Assembly (NCBI RefSeq): GCF_964340395.1
Contig: NC_135568.1
Coordinates: forward strand, 4,973,079 to 5,000,578
DNA length: 27,500 nucleotides
Direction of reading: 5' to 3'
DNA from: Glandiceps talaboti
Taxonomy: Eukaryota > Hemichordata > Enteropneusta > Spengelidae
Below, piece after piece: positions 1 through 14,092 of this stretch. Every line of letters starts with the position of its first letter. Within the stretch, counting starts at the first letter, position 1. The translations under genes were made by a program, and so were the position numbers. Below the pieces are notes generated by a model, which worked only from the letters and a program-made list of their open reading frames with translations, was not told the DNA's origin and did not search any database.

Positions 1-26
1 GGTCAACTAATATACTGAACAATTAT

Positions 27-3527
<3,501 letters not shown>

Positions 3528-3850
3528 TGCTAGACAGTTCGCCCGTATGCTCTGAAAAACAATAAAAACACATACGTTGCGTTGGCTGTAGATATAGATA
3601 CCCACAATGTTGCGGTCTTGATTACTTCCGGTTGTAAACGACTTTGAACAAAAAATTCATGGCTTCTAGAGGGCGCTTTTACATATTCCGGGGGAATCAC
3701 ATTCTTCATATTTGAGTTTCGAAGAACCGCCATGATACATGTACTTTATGATTTTAAATGTAAAGGATATTGTTATTTACGTTATTATTGTTTTTACCCA
3801 TATCCTGCTTTGTCAAATGTGTATTTCATTTAATTTTATCATCGTCGACA
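3528..3850. promoter_or_regulatory. Divergent promoter region, FAM133 / ZNF-A
   Basis: About 320 bp between the FAM133 start codon (3527, minus) and the inferred 5'UTR exon of ZNF-A (plus). It contains TTCTAGAGGGCGCTTTTACA at 3664-3683 followed by a GGGGGAATCACA block; diverged copies stand upstream of ZNF-B (14836-14900) and ZNF-C (21846-21907). No clear TATA box. The 67-codon minus ORF at 3733-3530 covers FAM133 5'UTR and ends in a stop before the true ATG. Transcription starts are not visible in the sequence. Confidence 0.6.
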
Positions 3851-4006
3851 CCGGGGGTCGACACATTTGTTCTGGAATTGCTCTGTTTCGAGAGAAAGAG
3901 GTGTAACACCCCTGTGCCCATATTCCGAGGTCGAAGAAGACTGAAAATCTTGTCCGTCAAGCAGTGTGTAACGATATACCAGTTTTTGAGGGTGCAAAAC
4001 AGAAAG
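3850..4006 (+). other. ZNF-A 5'UTR exon (5' end undetermined)
   Basis: The block around 3900-4006 aligns loosely with the 5'UTR exons of ZNF-B and ZNF-C (GTAACACCCCTGT against GTGACACCCCCTGT, then TTCC-AGGTC) and ends at donor GTGGGT (4007). I found no start codon in it that leads into the finger ORF. An open frame at 3770-4096 crosses it and is read as incidental. Confidence 0.55.
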
Positions 4007-5886
4007 GTGGGTCTAAAAACTTATGGTAATTGTAGTATTAATGCAGTAAAGCATTTTTTGACGTTTTCACAGGGTAAATTACAAACAAAGCAATAACTAT
4101 TGGGTTTAAAGAATGCCTTCGCTTTGATACACTATACTATTTACACATGCATGTCTGTCTGTCTGTCTGTCCACCCTAGATAACAAGCACATTTCGTATG
4201 CAGGGTACCAAGCTCCCGTATTCACGAGGCCATATAGATATCTCAGATTGTATTTCAAGATAGCTATTATGTCCACGTTTCAAAGAAAATTCAGTCCTGT
4301 CGAAATTCACGTGATATAATAGCCTAATAGCATTTTATTGCAAATGTGAGAAACCCCACAAGAATTCTGAAAGGGGCCAAAGTGGGGGGAAATTCCGCGG
4401 TGTTTCAATAGGTTGAACAAACAACCATGCAACAAAAAGAGAGCAGGGCCATGCAATTACTGAACTCTCTTCTAATTGCCTAATTATTATTAACACGCTT
4501 CTACCGTTTTTGCTTTTTTGAGAATTTTTTTTTAGCATGCATTAAATGCTATTTTTTTTCAAAATAGATTCCTTTTATCTTGTGACTGTTTTACATTATT
4601 CTAAGCACTCCTATGAAAGACCTAGAAATGGTTATAAAACTTGTAATGTCTACTGTCTTGTTACTAAACTTTGGTATGATGCATGTTTAAATACATATAG
4701 TGTACCATCTGAGGCCTATGAATATTCGCCATATAAGTCATACAATTTGCATAATTCAGTGCTCATGAATACTAATTATCATAAATGAATACTAATGAGC
4801 ATCAGATTTTGTTGTAGATGAATTGATGAATGTAATTACCATTACATGAATGCTAAAATTGCTGCTTTGTGCTGTAAATGTCACTTGCATTATTCTGAAA
4901 TCTGGTGTGTTGCATTTTGAATAAGTATTTCTGTTCGATTGTGATGGAAAGCCCATCCGTGTTTAGTTTTTCTCTGCCACTGCCCTGGAGTTGATGAAGT
5001 TTGAGAAAAGCATCTCAAAAATGACGTAAAAATCCCAGAGATTTTTCATATAATAGAAATGTCATGACCTCCAAAGTTAAGAAATGCAATTACGGAGGCA
5101 CATTTTTGTGGTCAAGGTTATATATTATACATGTTACATATACATATCTAAGTTAGTGGCCACAACTCTTCATGATAGAGGTTGCTGGGCAAAGGATTTG
5201 TAGCTAAAAGAGGCAGTGTTTGCCAGGAGAATATATAACTATGCCCACAGCAATAGGAAATGCCAGTATATTTTGTGAAGATACATGTAACTTTGTTTGA
5301 GTTAATGAACATTAAAAAAAATGTATGCAAATATAACATACCATACCATAGCAACAGTCAAATGGTGTTTATTTCAAAGGTAAAAAAACAGTGATATGAT
5401 GTACTGTATTGCAATGATAACAACAGGGATGGTTAGGCAAGTGGATAAACTCTTAAAAACTTGACATAGAGTCACCCAGCAACTAAGATACTGCCCATAG
5501 CTACAGTAAAATGATGGTGTATACTGCATAGATAACAAGGCTGGATAAACATAGAGTATAGTTGTGCTGCAATGTCATTGGTGCTATTTTTAACTCTTTA
5601 AGACAGTTTTTAGGCTATCCATACATAGCAATTGTGACCGGGAAAAAACAATTCAGACATGGTCATGCCATCATTATAGAAATGAATTGTTTTTACATCA
5701 CAATCCAAAATGCAATGACTCCCACCCCCTTATCCAACATTTTCAAAACAGGATGACTTCCTACTTCCAATGTCAAAAAATAGGGTGATTCTCCACCCCC
5801 TCACCCCACCACTAATTCATCACATCCCCTCCCAGGTCAAAGAAAATGCTCAGTCTCTTAGCTACTTTTATCTGTTGACTTTGTAG
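4007..5886 (+). other. ZNF-A intron 1
   Basis: AT-rich stretch without supportable coding sequence. It holds a short (GTCT)n run at 4150-4172. A block at 5556-5594 (TTGTGCTGCAATG, CATTGGTGCTATTTT) recurs 5' of the ZNF-C coding exon at 24866-24896. Its 3' end, CTTTTATCTGTTGACTTTG then TAG, is a normal acceptor at 5885-5886. Confidence 0.55.
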
Positions 5887-5917
5887 GTGACCCCCACAGT
5901 TCATCAGTTCATTCAGG

Positions 5918-8182
5918 ATGGACTCGGACAGAATACGCCACACTCAGCATTCATTCAGCTCCAGTGGGGATGATCTGACTGGTACAAACATGTCAAGAAG
6001 TGGACCAAATGCTGCTAACCAGCATGCTAAACTTTCAGAAATGGACAATCAGAGTGAACCCATTGGATTAAATGTTGTTAGACGTGTATCTATGGGTATG
6101 TCTGCAATGCAGTATAGGGAAAACCTAGGTATTAAACCTAAAACTCATGAAGAGAATCGTGATGTGGGGCAGATATCTACAGATGCTTACGGTGAAAGCA
6201 GTAATTCTGCTGGTGAAGATGAAACTGATGATGAAGATGAAGATGATTATGATGAGGAGGAAGAGGAGGAGGAGGAGGAGGAGGAAGAAGATGAGGAAGA
6301 AGAAGATACTATGGGAAAGATGGATGGTATAGATCTAAGTATTAATAGTAAAAAGACTCATCAAGAAACAAAGGAAGTGGTAGATGAAGGAGAAGAAGAT
6401 GAGGAAGACATAGGATCAAGCTCAGAAGAATTAGGCAGTGAATCTGATGAAGGAGATAGAAGTGATGTATCTCGTAGTTTAGGTCCTCAAGAAAGTGATG
6501 AAGAAAAATCTGGAGATGAAATATCACATCCAGAGAGTGAGGGTTCCGGTGTGTCAGGAGATGAAGGGGAGAGTTTGGGAGAAGAGAACTCTAAAGCATC
6601 AGTGAGAAATGATGTCCCAACAATCATGAATTTCTCAATGGACTTTGAAGAAACAGCACCAAGTAAGAATGCAGATAACATGGAAACTGGACAAGATGAG
6701 GTTTCATCAGAAAGGGAAGATGGTGATGAAACAAAGGTGACCGATGAAAGTGGTGTTACAAAGAGTTCCAACTCTCCTATGGATTTGCAGTCTAAACTGA
6801 ATCGATTGACTGAACGACTCAAACAACAATCCCAAAAGGTACGCCAGATGCAAGAAAAGCAAGAGAAATTGATGACAACAGATATTCCACTGGTAGAAAA
6901 CCAGATATGCTGCAAGCAATGTGGAAAGGTTTTCCAGACTGATTCCACACTGAAACGGCACATGAAGTTCCATACTAAGAGACCACACAAATGTGATCAG
7001 TGCCCCAAAACTTTCCGAAATAAAGGTCGTATGAATGCACATGTGAAGATTGTTCATACCGATGTAAAACCATTTGAATGCCTTGAATGTGGCAAGTGTT
7101 TTGCATTAAGCACACTGTTGAAACGACATTCTATCTCTCACACTGGGTCTCAGCCAAAAGAGTGTGAGGAGTGCCATAAGATATTTAAAAGCAGTGAGAC
7201 ATTACGTAGACACAAAGTCTTGCATATGGAAGAGCGTCCAGTCTTCAAATGCAAAGAGTGTGGGAAAGAGTATGCTTCACGAGATGGTCTGGCCAAACAC
7301 AAGGTATTACATCTCAACTTGTTGTTTACTTGTGACCTTTGCGGCAAAGGTTTCAAGAAAGAAGATTACCTAAAACAGCACATTGCAAGACATGATACTG
7401 AACTTGATGAGAGGAAGCACTCTTGCGAGATGTGTGGAAAGATGTTCAGAACAAAGAAAGACGTGAATCGCCACAAGCTTACCCACACCATGCCAGAAGA
7501 TGGTGTGGTATGCCAGGAGTGTGGGAAGAGTTTCAAGTACAAGAAGAGTTTGGCCTATCATATGATGGTGCATTCAGGTGAACGACCATACCCATGTGAC
7601 CAGTGTGATAAAATGTTCAGAGACAATCATGCCCGTAAAAATCACATAAAGTTGGTGCACGATAAAGAGAGGCCATTTCAATGTGAGGAATGTGGTAAAG
7701 CGTTTCCTTTGAAGAACACGCTTGATCGCCACTATGAGAGAGTCCATACCGAGGGTACGATAATGATGTGTGGAAAATGTGGGAAATGCTTCAAAAGCAG
7801 ACAGGGACTAGCTCGCCATCGTAAACTAGAAAATCAAGAAACTCAATTTCAGTGTGAACATTGCGGAAAAACTATGAAACACAAGAAGAGTTTGATAAGC
7901 CACCTCCGTATTCATACCGATGAAAGACCATTTGAATGCCAATTTTGCGAGAAAACGTTTCGCACCAATGATACCTGCCAAATACATATCAAACGCATGC
8001 ACGAGCCAGGGAATGAGGAAATTGAATGCGAAGAATGCGATAAATCATTTCGGTCTAAGTTTCTCCTGGATGAGCACACAAAGAGAGTTCATACAGAAGA
8101 AGTGTTCCTTTGCAACATCTGTGGAAAGGCATTTAAGTCAAAGAAGTATCGTAGAAAGCACATGAAAGTTCATATGTTTTGA
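5918..8182 (+). CDS. ZNF-A: 15-finger C2H2 zinc-finger protein
   Basis: A 754-residue ORF in a single coding exon; acceptor at 5885-5886, ATG 32 nt downstream, stop TGA. Layout: Ser-rich N-terminus (1-60); strongly acidic region with a Glu/Asp run at about 101-131 and further acidic/Ser stretches to 270; a short coiled coil at about 290-318 (LQSKLNRLTERLKQQ); then C2H2 fingers from about 329 to 752. Fourteen fingers are canonical (C-x2-C-x12-H-x3/4-H). Finger 11 (MMCGKCGKCF to ARHRKLENQ) has lost its last His. Linkers vary; TGERP-type linkers are few, and the spacing suggests several finger blocks. There is no KRAB, SCAN, BTB or ZAD domain. It is likely a nuclear sequence-specific DNA-binding regulator; target and sign of regulation are unknown. 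It is the founding-looking member of the cluster: it keeps FAM133 as divergent partner and has only one copy of the three-finger module amplified in ZNF-B. Confidence 0.95.
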   Translation: MDSDRIRHTQHSFSSSGDDLTGTNMSRSGPNAANQHAKLSEMDNQSEPIGLNVVRRVSMGMSAMQYRENLGIKPKTHEENRDVGQISTDAYGESSNSAGEDETDDEDEDDYDEEEEEEEEEEEEDEEEEDTMGKMDGIDLSINSKKTHQETKEVVDEGEEDEEDIGSSSEELGSESDEGDRSDVSRSLGPQESDEEKSGDEISHPESEGSGVSGDEGESLGEENSKASVRNDVPTIMNFSMDFEETAPSKNADNMETGQDEVSSEREDGDETKVTDESGVTKSSNSPMDLQSKLNRLTERLKQQSQKVRQMQEKQEKLMTTDIPLVENQICCKQCGKVFQTDSTLKRHMKFHTKRPHKCDQCPKTFRNKGRMNAHVKIVHTDVKPFECLECGKCFALSTLLKRHSISHTGSQPKECEECHKIFKSSETLRRHKVLHMEERPVFKCKECGKEYASRDGLAKHKVLHLNLLFTCDLCGKGFKKEDYLKQHIARHDTELDERKHSCEMCGKMFRTKKDVNRHKLTHTMPEDGVVCQECGKSFKYKKSLAYHMMVHSGERPYPCDQCDKMFRDNHARKNHIKLVHDKERPFQCEECGKAFPLKNTLDRHYERVHTEGTIMMCGKCGKCFKSRQGLARHRKLENQETQFQCEHCGKTMKHKKSLISHLRIHTDERPFECQFCEKTFRTNDTCQIHIKRMHEPGNEEIECEECDKSFRSKFLLDEHTKRVHTEEVFLCNICGKAFKSKKYRRKHMKVHMF

Positions 8183-8425
8183 AAAAAACATGCATATCAT
8201 GGAAAGTTTCCTGATTGCACTTCATTAGATGGTAAATGTAATTCAGAAAGCATTTAAGCTTTCAATAATTTTGTCTTAGATGGATAATTTTTCAAGTTCT
8301 AACTAGTTGTAATCAGTATATGAGTAATGTTTTAAAGTGGGTTCCTCCTAAGAGAACGTAAAACCTTGTCAAATGTCATGATGTCTATCAAGTCACTCAT
8401 ACTTTAGAATAGGCACTCCTGTATG

Positions 8426-8431
8426 AATAAA
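8426..8431 (+). terminator. ZNF-A polyadenylation signal candidate
   Basis: AATAAA 244 nt after the stop codon. A second AATAAA lies at 8728-8733. Which one is used cannot be told from sequence. Confidence 0.5.
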
Positions 8432-8860
8432 CTCTTTAATTTTCATGTACATTTAAAGTCATATGATGTAAATACACCTACCTACTTCAACAAAACATAA
8501 GTTCCTCATATTTTTCTGTGAGTGGCTTCATTTATGACAGTTTCTGAACATACACATGTGGTAAGAAATTGATACATGTTCTGAAAAATTTTACTATATT
8601 TTCTCCTGGTTCGTGAAACTCGGTGTAAAAACTGACAACTGATATGTGCAGAATTTTATATTTGAAGATGTACAAGTATTAATAATTAATGAACTTTAGT
8701 TAATTAATTCAGTAGTATTTAGTAGTCAATAAATGTATGAATTTAGCACCTATATATAATCCTAAACTACAACTTTTAAAAATAGACCATGTTGCTGGCA
8801 CTTTGATAATGTATGCTTCATACACATTCCAATGTCATAGTATAGGCAATCATGTTGATT

Positions 8861-9304
8861 AGTGTTTTTGTTAAGGGCAGTAAGTAGGTAAAATCTACCT
8901 GAGTTCCCCTGTCATTCTATCAGGGTTCCCTAGCAGTGTTTTGTTAAGGGCAGTAAGTAGGTAAAATCTACCTGAGTTCCCCTGTCATTCTATCAGGGTT
9001 CCCTAGCAGTGTTTTGTTAAGGGCAGTAAGTAGGTAAAATGTACCTGAGTTCCCCTGTCATTCTACCAGGGTTCCCTAGCAGTGTTTTGTTAAGGGCAGT
9101 AAGTAGGTAAAATCTACCTGAGTCCCCCTGTCATTCTACCAGGGTTCCCTAGCAGTGTTTTGTTATGGGTAGTAAGTAGGTAAAATCTACCAGAGTTCCC
9201 TTGTCATTTTACCAGGGTTCCCCCCTACCAGTGTTTCTGTTAAGGGTGGTAAGTAGGTAAAATCTACCCGAGTTCCCCTGTCATTTTACCTTGGTTTCCC
9301 ACCA
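8861..9304. repeat. Six-copy tandem repeat, unit 73 bp
   Basis: Units start at 8861, 8935, 9008, 9081, 9154 and 9230. Each has the order AGTGTTTTGTTAAGGGCAGT, AAGTAGGTAAAATCTACC, GAGTTCCCCTGTCATT and CAGGGTTCCCTAGC. The inner four are nearly identical; the ends are more diverged, as usual for unequal exchange. Each unit contains the short inverted pair GGTAAAATCTACC. Degraded pieces continue to about 9400. Confidence 0.95.
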
Positions 9305-9671
9305 ACATTAGGGTACAATGTCTGGGAACCTGCCAATTTTACCAGATTTCCTCCTTCCTGTTACTGGGGTTCCCAGCCCTCTGCAAAAGCACTGTTCATT
9401 ATCAGGGCGCCACCAGCAACTGCATTGTAGAGTCTACCATTACATGATGTTATAACTTAATTGTGAGTGTCACAGTTGTATGAAGCAACTCCAGATAATT
9501 ATGTATATCAGTAAAGGGGTGTACATGTAATTGATTTTAAAATTAAGAAACAAAACTTTTTCTTTTTTTTTATAAATTTCATGACTTACAAGGTTTAAAA
9601 TTCTGTGTACATACAGTTGTTTTGTAGGTAGAGTTTTTAATGACAATTTTTTTTAGTGAGAAATTATTTTG

Positions 9672-10009
9672 AAGTGGGCATATGGATGAGAATTGGGTAT
9701 TTATTTTGAATTTTGAATTGATAAAACAACTTTATGTTTTTCTACTTGAAAAAAGTGTGAAACAGCCTGTTCCAATTATGTATTCGTAACTCAATACACT
9801 TCAAGAAAGATGTAAAAGGTGAAAAAAATTTGTTGTTGTGCATACAATAACAATCATTTTACACTGTTTTACTGTTTTGCAATTTATTCACTTACAAACA
9901 AGAACTTGGCATGTTATTTCAGTTTTTTTCAAGTAGAAAAACATAGTAAAGTTGTTTTATCAATTAAAAATCCAAAATAAATACCCAATTCTCATCCATA
10001 TGCCCACTT
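9672..10009. mobile_element. Fold-back (MITE-like) element, about 338 bp
   Basis: Long inverted arms of about 85-90 bp: AAGTGGGCATATGGATGAGA at 9672 matches the reverse complement of 9990-10009, and the match continues through AACAACTTTA and TTTTTCTACTTGAAAAAA to the inner ends near 9757 and 9924. No ORF inside. I could not identify a clear target duplication, so the superfamily is open. Confidence 0.8.
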
Positions 10010-10075
10010 TAATTGTACCCATCAAGGTGTGATTTCAATTACAACTCATTTGGTATTGCCAAAGTTGTGAAGAAA

Positions 10076-10455
10076 AGGCCTAAAAAAAATAGTGTTTGGT
10101 TACGGTTACCCGACCCCACCTAGTTTTTCATGCTGATCCTAAACTTTTTTTTACGTATTTGTGAAAACATAATAATAAAATTGTGAAGTCTCACAAGAAA
10201 TAGTGGATGCGGAAACTTAAAAAGACAACATAAAACTGTTCTTGCAATCTGTTATGGCTGTACATCTGATAGGAAGAAACCAATAACACAAGGACCATGT
10301 TGATGTCAGTTTCCGCATCCACTATTTCTCGCAAGACTTCACAATTTTCGCGACTTTATTTTAATTTTTTTTAATACGTAAAAAAAAGTTTAGGCTCAGC
10401 AGTAACAAACTAGATGGGGTCAGGTAAATGGAACCAAACAATTTTTTTAGGCCTA
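10076..10455. mobile_element. MITE with AGGCCTAAAAAAA termini, copy 1
   Basis: About 380 bp. The outer TIR starts AGGCCTAAAAAAA at 10076 and returns inverted at 10443-10455. Homology of the arms extends inward through the ACC(CT)GACCCCA, TAGTTT and CCTAAACTTTTTTTTACGTA blocks and, after a gap, GAAATAGTGGATGCGGAAAC. No coding capacity. A shorter relative is at 13031-13297; both carry GTAATGGCTGTACATCTGAT-like inner sequence. Confidence 0.85.
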
Positions 10456-12570
10456 GCAAATATTTATAAATGTGTTGTAGAAATATATGTATAATTTTGT
10501 GTAACATTTTGATGTTTAGTATTCTTGGACCCAAAAGGCCATTGTTCTCAACCACGAGGTAACATGCATATTTTAATAAGTAACTCCTTATATGTTTGTA
10601 TATGGCTAGTGTGAGTGTCTTGAAATGAACAACAAATCTCAAATCTGTATTTTAGAATAACATTTTTTCAGCGTGCTATTGTTCTGACACTCTAATTGAC
10701 CATTGATGCAATGAATTTTCAATGTTGCTGAGAGATTTTTGTGAGGGACAAACCACTTTTTGCAGTGCTTCCAATCAAAGTATGAACAATTAATTACTGC
10801 AACATATTGATACATTTCTGAACTTGTCTACATTACTAAAATTGCCTACATTGCTGGCACAGTTGAATAACTGTTTGATTTAGGGTTGTCGGTGGTTGAT
10901 TTAAATTTACCACGCTGTAAGTAAGAAGAGTGTTGTTCAGTTTGACTCTACTGTACAACGCAGGTTTTCCCCAGGTACTCTGTTTTCCTCATGCACTAAC
11001 ACTGAAACAAAGGAGCCTATAAATGGGACTAGCTCCCGTTGGTTATCCAAGTAATAAGTAGTGGCATAAATGAAATAAAATTTGATGATGCCGCTGAATG
11101 GGCACAGCTATTAATTGTTGCAAATAGAGCCCACCTATTGGGTGACTGGGTGACATCACAGCTAAATGTACAGAGTGATGTGTACCAACAATAAACCTCG
11201 GAAACTGTAAGAGGTGCCAAATTTGAAATTTGTTATAATTGAAGTTATCAGTAATGATGCACAAAATTGCTACTTCTTTGATCTGACCACCCTACTAAAT
11301 TTTGTACAAAGACACAAACCTACTTTGGTAATGTATTTAATATGTTCAGGAGTGTAGTGTTCATAGTTTGGTAGGATGCACTGTAGCAATTTTTTAAATA
11401 CAAAGTTATCGTACAATTGAGACTAGTGTAGTAGGATTTAACACACGATTTTACATCAGATTTTCCCCCCAGAAAAATTAAATTATGAATCTTGAAAGAA
11501 TACAGGCTCACACCTGTTCTTTTTCAATTTGTTTTCAAAGCTGAATAGGAACTACAGTTTTGTAGTTTATTAATGACAGGCTGTCACTGTATTTGACTTG
11601 AAATGGCCCAAAATTTACTTGTAAATTAATTGCTAATTCTCACGAACTCCTGGGGTGAAACCCACTCCTTTTTAGTGGTCTGGGTAGAATCCTCTCATTT
11701 GGTGTAACATGAAGGATTTGAAAGGTTCATTCTGATTGGTTAGGAAACATTTGGTAACAATGACACATGTTGCTTGTATTTTCAATAGTTATGTATACTT
11801 TCAAGTCAGTTGAACCCTTTTTTAGAGGGTATCACATCAGCTCTTGATTTCCACTTTGTGTAACCCGTCCAAGGATATCATATCGGCCCTGATATCCAAT
11901 GAGGTGTAACCCTTCAGAGGGCATTGGCCAGTGAATTCCACAGCAACTGCCACACATTTCTTTTTTGTTTAATTGGCTTTTAAAGAAAGTTGATATTTTC
12001 TACTTTGAAATAGATGTAAGCATAGACAGTGGAAGTGTTATTGTCTATGAATGAGTGAACTTGTAGTCTGATTGCTATGTTAAACTGTTGTGTATATAAC
12101 TTGGACTTTTTCTTTTTCTTAAAAAAAATGCCGCCCAGATTTTTTCATATTTTCAAATTAGGTTAGTTTTAAATTTTCTTTGACAAACCGTTGGTAATTT
12201 GTCTGCTAATTTTATCGTAAGAAACTTTGAAAGATGTATCTCATTCTGTGTCACCTTGACATCAAGAAGTCAGTAAAAGTAAGATTGTAGTTGCAATGAT
12301 TTATACAGGTGATAACACACAAGCAGTTGAAAAAAAAATTAGCATCCAGCTTTTGATCTGTCTTGGTCAACAATCCTCATCAGAATGAGAAATTCCATAG
12401 TTACGTAACTTTAACTTTGAAGTTTGAACTAGTGTGTTATAACCTGTGTAACTCATTTTATTTCACAAGTTGATGAACATTTTGGGTCATTGTAGTTGCA
12501 TCACTACTTCTTGTCACCTGTGAGCAAAGAATTTATTTGACTAATTGCAATATCTGTAATGTTGTGGGAT

Positions 12571-12607
<37 letters not shown>

Positions 12608-13020
12608 TATTGACACATTCTTAATATTGTACACCCTGAAGTGTATAGAATTGTCTCCAGCATGAGGTAATATGCCTATGGGTATATGTGTAAGCTTGTG
12701 TACATAGATATGGAAGTAGAAATATTCTTACGTAGAATTTTAGATGCTGATCTAGTATTAGTTTTCATCATGATTATGTCAGATCATTTTATGTACAGCT
12801 ACGTACACTTGACTTTAGTCTGGATGCCAATGTGATCTCTAACTAAATGTGATTAAGATGTAAATCATAATGATACCGTATAGGAACTAGACTAACCTCA
12901 CTTATACATAGAGACAATTCAATATACTTACTGATAGTATTCCAGGAATCACATCAAGAGTGAGTCATAAAATGTAAAGAAGTGTCCTACAATATGCTTT
13001 GTGGGGAAACAACTCTGTCA
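10456..13020. other. Intergenic region without recognised genes
   Basis: AT-rich, with short incidental ORFs only (largest minus-strand frames at 10361-10642 and 11029-11264), none resembling a known protein. Contains a run of 30 T at 12575-12604. I see no RNA gene or regulatory element that I can support. Confidence 0.5.
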
Positions 13021-13379
13021 AGATTATCTAAGGCCTAAAAGAAATAATTATTTGGTTCCGGTTACCCGACCCAACTAGTTTTTTACTGCTAATATAAAAC
13101 TGTTCTTCCAAGCTGTAATGGCTGTACATCTGATAGGAAGAAATAAACAACACAGAGACTATTTGGAAAACAATGGAAAACCTGAACTAGACACTCACAT
13201 AAGAAAAAAAATACATAATAAAATAACGAGTCTACCTACCTCACCTATTCTAAAATTGAGTGTAATTGGAACTACACAATTTTTTTTATTAGGCCTTAGA
13301 GTGTTGTGGCTATAGTACACTATAGCTAGTAACAACTATTACAGCTTTGTGGTGAAACAACTCTGTCAAGATTATCTAA
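12998..13379. repeat. Short tandem duplication interrupted by a MITE
   Basis: The 36-bp block GCTTTGTGG(G/T) plus GAAACAACTCTGTCAAGATT and ATCTAA occurs at 12998-13033 and again at 13344-13379. After the MITE at 13031-13297, AGTGTTGTGGCTATAG continues the first unit as AGTGATGTGGCTATAC continues the second. An ancestral duplication of about 80 bp therefore took a MITE in one copy, and the second copy shows the empty site. Confidence 0.8.
13031..13297. mobile_element. MITE with AGGCCTAA termini, copy 2
   Basis: About 267 bp, starting AGGCCTAAAA and ending in the inverted ATTAGGCCT. It keeps GGTTCCGGTTACCCGACCC, CTAGTTTTTTACTGCT and the internal AATGGCTGTACATCTGATAG block shared with the copy at 10076-10455, but its right half has diverged. 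The 65-codon ORF inside (13118-13315) is incidental. Flanks CTAA and TTAG suggest a 3-bp TWA-type target, which would fit a PIF/Harbinger element; this is an inference. Confidence 0.8.
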
Positions 13380-13817
13380 CAGTGATGTGGCTATACTACT
13401 GTAGTGAAAGCTATTCCAGTCATGTAGGGATTTCTAGGCTCTTGCCTTTGCCCAAATGAGGCTTGCTTAAAGGCCCATTGGGATTACAATCTGAGTAAAG
13501 AAAACAGATGTCTGAAAGATGTATGGTAAAAGTTGAATGAGAGAAAATTCTTGTCCACTTTTTATAGCTTCACTGCTATATCATTAATATGAGAACCTGT
13601 GGTTGAATCCATTGCCTGGAATAGAAACTGAAACATATGGCAGAGACTAGTAATTTAGGTTATAGTCATGAGGTAATACAGCAATTTATATCCAATGGAA
13701 ATTGTACCAGTGTACTTAGAAAATGCAGCAATGTATTTAATTGACTTGTGTCTGATTATTTTCTAATAAAGTATTTGTTTTTAAGGCCCACCTATCTTGT
13801 GTTTTTTATTTGTCCAG

Positions 13818-13978
13818 GTAGGTACTTGGGTGGGTTGGGGGTTGGGGTAGGTACTTGGGTGGGGTGGGGTAGGTACTTGGGTGGGGTGGGGGTGGGGGTA
13901 GGTACTTGGGTGGGGGTAGGTACTTGGGTGGGGTGGGGTGGGGGTAGGTACTTGGGTGGGGGTGGTGGTGGTGGTAGG
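13818..13978. repeat. G-rich minisatellite (GTAGGTACTTGGGTGGGG)n
   Basis: Repeats of GTAGGTACTTGGGTGGG with variable GGGGT-GGGG spacers. A related array stands at 20898-20998, at the matching end of the duplicated unit of ZNF-C. Multiple G-runs of four or more give G-quadruplex potential on the plus strand. Frames through it encode low-complexity Gly/Pro strings only. Confidence 0.92.
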
Positions 13979-13984
13979 TCAATG

Positions 13985-14092
13985 TCAATGTCAATGCAAG
14001 TCAGAAACTGCAGTGCATACTCCTTACTATGGGAGTACTCCCACCCTGAGACAATAGCTGTACACATCGTTCACTTTACAGGGCATTTATTT
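13985..14092. repeat. Duplicated block, left part of ZNF-B upstream region
   Basis: Matches 21263-21377: shared AACTGC(A/G)GTGCATAC, ATGGGAGTA, CCACCCTG, ACAATAGCTGTACAC and GCATTTATTT. The match resumes after an insertion, at 14402. Confidence 0.75.

Noticed and set aside
3770-4096. 108-codon plus ORF over the ZNF-A 5' exon
   Set aside because: It reads through the inferred splice donor, shows no family resemblance, and is not conserved in the ZNF-B or ZNF-C counterpart.
6487-6990. 167-codon minus ORF opposite ZNF-A
   Set aside because: Antisense shadow of the acidic/Ser-rich coding region; no independent features.
7150-7373. Minus and shifted-frame ORFs repeated at the matching place in ZNF-B
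   Set aside because: They recur only because the coding sequence is nearly identical between the two genes.
8861-9304. Possible CRISPR-like array
   Set aside because: Units are contiguous 73-bp repeats without unique spacers, in a eukaryotic intergenic region.
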